Source: Lachnoclostridium sp. An76
Lineage (GTDB): Bacteria; Bacillota; Clostridia; Lachnospirales; Lachnospiraceae
Direction of reading: 5' to 3'
DNA length: 64,000 bases
Assembly: GCF_002161355.1 (NCBI RefSeq)
Contig: NZ_NFHL01000001.1
Coordinates: forward strand, 496,001 to 560,000
Shown: piece by piece, positions 60,985-64,000 of the stretch
How the letters are laid out: every line of letters starts with the position of its first letter
Position numbering within the stretch: the first letter of the stretch is position 1
Program-made: the position numbers and the translations under genes
The notes under the pieces: model-generated
What the model saw: only the letters and a program-made list of their open reading frames with translations
Database searches by the model: none
Told to the model about the DNA's origin: nothing

Positions 60985-62541
60985 ATGACTACAAACTCAA
61001 ATTCTTCTGAATCTGTTGCAAAGAAAAAAGTGGATTGGATGATCACTCTTCTGCCACTTACTATTATTATTATACTGTGCATTCTTTTTTTCTTCATGCC
61101 GGAACAATCTAACGCTATTTTAAGCCAGATACGATTCTTTTTGGGAGATACTTTTGGAACCTATTATCTTGTTATTGGATTAGGAGTATTTCTTATATCA
61201 ATCTTTGTCGCAACATCCAAATATGGAAACATTGTACTAGGCGGACAAAACGAAAAGCCAAAATACTCTTTCTTCACATGGGGTTCCATGATGTTTACCG
61301 CCGGACTTGCTGCAGATATCCTGTTTTACTCATTTTCCGAATGGATACTATATGCATCTGATCCACACATTGCCGAACTGGGAAGCATTCAGGATTGGGC
61401 AAGCGTATATCCTGTTTTCCATTGGAGCCTGATTCCATGGGGATTCTATTTAGTATTAGCCGTAGCCTTTGGATTTATGCTCCATGTTCGCAAACGCGAA
61501 CGCCAAAAATACTCCGAAGCATGCCGTCCTATTTTAGGAAAACATACTGACGGGTTTTTGGGAAGACTGATAGATTTGGTGGCCGTTTTCGCCCTGTTAG
61601 CCGGGACTGCAACTACATTCAGTCTCGCCACTCCACTTATGACAAGTGCCATCAACGAGCTCTTCCATACAAATTTTGATTCTACAGTACTTACAATCAT
61701 AATCCTGATCATTACATGTATCGTATATACCTACTCCTTGCTTCATGGTTTTAAAGGGATTAGCCTTTTGGCAAAATCATGTGTTTATCTGTTTTTTGCT
61801 CTGCTGGCTTTTGTGCTGATATTTGGAGGAGAAGCCAGATACATCATTGAGACCGGATTTTCTTCTTTAGGAAGAATGCTACAGAACTTTTTTGAACTCG
61901 CTACATATACGGATCCTCAGCGCACAACATCGTTTCCTCAAAACTGGACTATTTTCTATTGGGCGTACTGGATGGTATGGTGTGTAGCAGCCCCATTTTT
62001 CATTGGCAACATTTCAAGAGGGCGCACGGTTCGCCAGACAATACTCGGTGGTTACGCATTTGGCGTCGGGTCAACTGTGATAAGTTTCATAATCCTTGGT
62101 AATTATTCACTGGGGAAACAGGTTTCCGGAGCTGTTGATTTTCTTGCTCAGTATCAAGAAAACGGAAATAACCTTTATGATGTGATCATTGCTATCATAC
62201 GGACTCTGCCGGCTGCTCCAGTCGTATTAGTACTTTTGCTCATTACCATGATAGCTTTTTATGCAACCTCATTCGATTCAATAGCCTTGATCGGATCTTG
62301 TTACAGTTACCATCGACTGGGAGAAAAGGAATCTCCTCATATGCTGATTCAGTTAATGTGGTGTATTCTATTGATCCTGCTTCCGATTGCGCTTGTATTC
62401 TCAGAAAGCTCTATGAGCAACCTACAATCAGTGAGTATTATAGCGGCCTTCCCTATCGGAGCTATTATAGTTCTGATCACTGCCAGTTTTATCAAAGATG
62501 CACGATCATTCCTAGCTGAAAAAAAAGAAAAAGATCTATAA
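60985..62541 (+). CDS. BCCT-family transporter (choline/betaine type)
   Basis: Twelve-helix sodium- or proton-coupled transporter for quaternary ammonium compounds. 518 residues; family mark FYWAYWMVWCVAAPFFIGNISRGRTVRQT around 325-355, and the FTWGSMMFTAGLAADILF helix. Third gene of the phosphocholine unit, replacing the LicB-type permease seen elsewhere. Choline is the expected substrate, from context. A terminator follows. Confidence 0.92.
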   Translation: MTTNSNSSESVAKKKVDWMITLLPLTIIIILCILFFFMPEQSNAILSQIRFFLGDTFGTYYLVIGLGVFLISIFVATSKYGNIVLGGQNEKPKYSFFTWGSMMFTAGLAADILFYSFSEWILYASDPHIAELGSIQDWASVYPVFHWSLIPWGFYLVLAVAFGFMLHVRKRERQKYSEACRPILGKHTDGFLGRLIDLVAVFALLAGTATTFSLATPLMTSAINELFHTNFDSTVLTIIILIITCIVYTYSLLHGFKGISLLAKSCVYLFFALLAFVLIFGGEARYIIETGFSSLGRMLQNFFELATYTDPQRTTSFPQNWTIFYWAYWMVWCVAAPFFIGNISRGRTVRQTILGGYAFGVGSTVISFIILGNYSLGKQVSGAVDFLAQYQENGNNLYDVIIAIIRTLPAAPVVLVLLLITMIAFYATSFDSIALIGSCYSYHRLGEKESPHMLIQLMWCILLILLPIALVFSESSMSNLQSVSIIAAFPIGAIIVLITASFIKDARSFLAEKKEKDL

Positions 62542-62543
62542 AG

Positions 62544-62578
62544 TAAGGCCGTCCTCTTTTGGGCGGCCTTATCTTATC
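62544..62578 (+). terminator. Terminator after the BCCT gene
   Basis: AAGGCCGTCC/GGGCGGCCTT stem around TCTTTT with one GT pair, then a T-rich but interrupted tail. Convergent with the flippase gene. Confidence 0.7.
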
Positions 62579-62596
62579 TAAAAAATTTCTTTTCAC

Positions 62597-64000
62597 TTAC
62601 ATTCTAAATTTTCTGAACACTACATCTAGCAATGGATCTTTTGTATAAATCATATAAAAACCATAAAGTCCTACACAAAGAACTATTTCAATTACTATAT
62701 TCCATATATAACCCAAGCGTAATAAATTAACACCAATAGATATAGGAATAAAGCAAATCCCTATTATAAAATATCCGATAATTTCTTTAGTTATAAATAT
62801 ACCTTTTAAATCCAAATTGTTTTTAGCATATCGCAAGGAAAGAAAAATAAAAACAAGAACAGCAATCATTGTCGTTATCAAGGCACTTAATGCCGAAAAA
62901 TTTCCAACCAAAATCAGGGAAAAATTTAGAATACAATTTATTACTCCTCCCTGAAACAATAACACCGTCAATTTTTTTTCCATACTGTTTACATACATTA
63001 CCAAGTAAGTCATGATAGACTGATATCCAAAAACTATCCGCGAAAGAGCCGCGCATATTAAAACAGGATATGTATAAGTATAAACATCCTTAGAATACAG
63101 CCACATAATCTCTTTTGCCAGTACCATTACTCCAAAGGACATAGGTATTAAAATTGCCATATATGTCCGACAGGTACTTTTTAATGTATTAATATAGCTC
63201 TCTCTGTCATTTTCACCTATATATTTTGACAGTCTGGGGATGGCAACTGTAATCAGTGATAAAGGTATTGTCGATAGCATGCCTGCCAGGGTAGTGGGCA
63301 AAGTATATTCTGTCACAGCTATATCACTGACAAAAGCGCCTAAAAGTACCTTGTCTAGTTGTCCATATAATAATTCTACATTTGTAAAAATAAGGTTAAC
63401 GATAAGCGGCATAATGTGACACAATATTTTTACATTTGTAAAATCAAATTTATACTGCCTTTTTAAGTAAAAGAAACTTGCAAGATTATTTAACAAAACA
63501 GTCATGCTGACTACTACTGAGTATATGATAACATCAGTAGGTTTTCTTACAAAAGCAAAAATAGAAATCAGATAAAGGATTCTGATCAAAATAGTTTTAA
63601 TTGCTATAAATCGATAATTTTCTACCGCTTCATTCACAAATTCTATATAAAATACGTTCGAAACCATCTGGATAATCATCACAAGATATACGTACTGATC
63701 AATCCCATTCCCTCGTAAGATTATATATCCAATATAAAATATAGTAACAAGCAGATTAGAAAGTATTCCTATCACAAAAAGACTTGTAAAAATGCTGCCA
63801 AATCTTTTTTTATCATTTCTTACTTTACTGATTTCCCTGACACCATAATTATAAATTCCAAATGCTCCAACAATGAAAAACACCTGAAATTCAGCATATA
63901 CGCGATTATATACCCCATACAATTCAGGAGTAAGCAATCCCGCAACGTACGGTCCTACAAATAATGGAACTAATAAATTGAATACATTTAAGATAACTTT
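62597..64000 (-). CDS. Polysaccharide flippase (Wzx/MVF-like), 5' end outside the window
   Basis: Membrane transporter that flips lipid-linked oligosaccharide repeat units. The frame is open to base 64000 (it reads ...NVFNLLVPLFVGPYVAG into LLTPELYGVYNRV), so the start codon lies beyond the window. At least 467 residues, about 12 helices. Very AT-rich. Fits a surface-polysaccharide cluster continuing outside. Confidence 0.9.
   Translation of the reverse strand, partial: KVILNVFNLLVPLFVGPYVAGLLTPELYGVYNRVYAEFQVFFIVGAFGIYNYGVREISKVRNDKKRFGSIFTSLFVIGILSNLLVTIFYIGYIILRGNGIDQYVYLVMIIQMVSNVFYIEFVNEAVENYRFIAIKTILIRILYLISIFAFVRKPTDVIIYSVVVSMTVLLNNLASFFYLKRQYKFDFTNVKILCHIMPLIVNLIFTNVELLYGQLDKVLLGAFVSDIAVTEYTLPTTLAGMLSTIPLSLITVAIPRLSKYIGENDRESYINTLKSTCRTYMAILIPMSFGVMVLAKEIMWLYSKDVYTYTYPVLICAALSRIVFGYQSIMTYLVMYVNSMEKKLTVLLFQGGVINCILNFSLILVGNFSALSALITTMIAVLVFIFLSLRYAKNNLDLKGIFITKEIIGYFIIGICFIPISIGVNLLRLGYIWNIVIEIVLCVGLYGFYMIYTKDPLLDVVFRKFRM

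Overview
The window looks like chromosomal DNA of a spore-forming Clostridia, most likely a Lachnospiraceae. The evidence is the spoIIGA-sigE operon, a cotJABC spore-coat operon, a dcw cell-division cluster with two class B PBPs and two FtsW/SpoVE proteins, long-form HPF, HprK and Gram-positive ribosome-binding sites. I could not fix the genus. Genes fill both strands, and from 1 to about 49.3 kb the DNA is fairly GC-rich.

Layout. 1-6.4 kb: 3' end of typA, a PsiE-like membrane protein, hpf, a YigZ-family gene and a class A PBP. 6.5-10.3 kb (minus): uvrC-hprK-ROK glucokinase. 10.38-11.21 kb: no gene; three side-by-side hairpins of 200-260 bp bounded by a perfect 18-bp terminal inverted repeat. 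11.2-15.6 kb (minus): a two-component system, an unknown exported protein and an L,D-transpeptidase. 15.7-15.9 kb: a second copy of the hairpin element next to ftsH. 18-24.3 kb (plus, with dus on minus): DUF1846 protein, pyrG, dus and an ABC exporter, ending in a 43-bp palindrome made of two bare terminal repeats of the same element. 24.4-26 kb: sigE and spoIIGA behind a Spo0A-type promoter. 26-38 kb (minus): mraZ-rsmH-ftsL-pbp-pbp-mraY-murD-ftsW-ftsQ-ftsZ, with a six-unit, 10-bp-periodic MraZ operator over the mraZ promoter. 38-43 kb: small membrane protein, degV, a second ftsW-like gene, asnB and tRNA-Pro(GGG). 43.4-44.6 kb: cotJABC. 44.7-49.3 kb: HtrA-type protease, cohesin-domain surface protein and an LCP-family ligase.

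From about 49.34 kb to the end the DNA is clearly AT-richer and looks like a horizontally exchanged cell-surface locus: a decayed membrane glycosyltransferase, acyltransferases, a repeat-rich lipoprotein, a wall-binding-repeat/transglutaminase-like protein, an IS21-family element that has split an acyltransferase gene, a phosphocholine module (LicC-LicA fusion, second LicC-like nucleotidyltransferase, BCCT transporter) and a flippase running off the window. The simplest reading is a surface-glycan locus whose polymer can be decorated with phosphocholine, to which choline-binding-type repeat proteins could dock; the neighbouring LCP enzyme could attach such a polymer to the wall.

The most unusual signal is the hairpin element family (10378-11210, 15683-15935, 24341-24383). 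Arms differ between copies, but the apical loop keeps a TGYCTGA...GARTY frame around a 3-bp mini-stem that shows compensatory change (GCC/GGC versus GGC/GCC). That pattern suggests a structured RNA carried by a small palindromic repeat. I cannot assign it to a known family.
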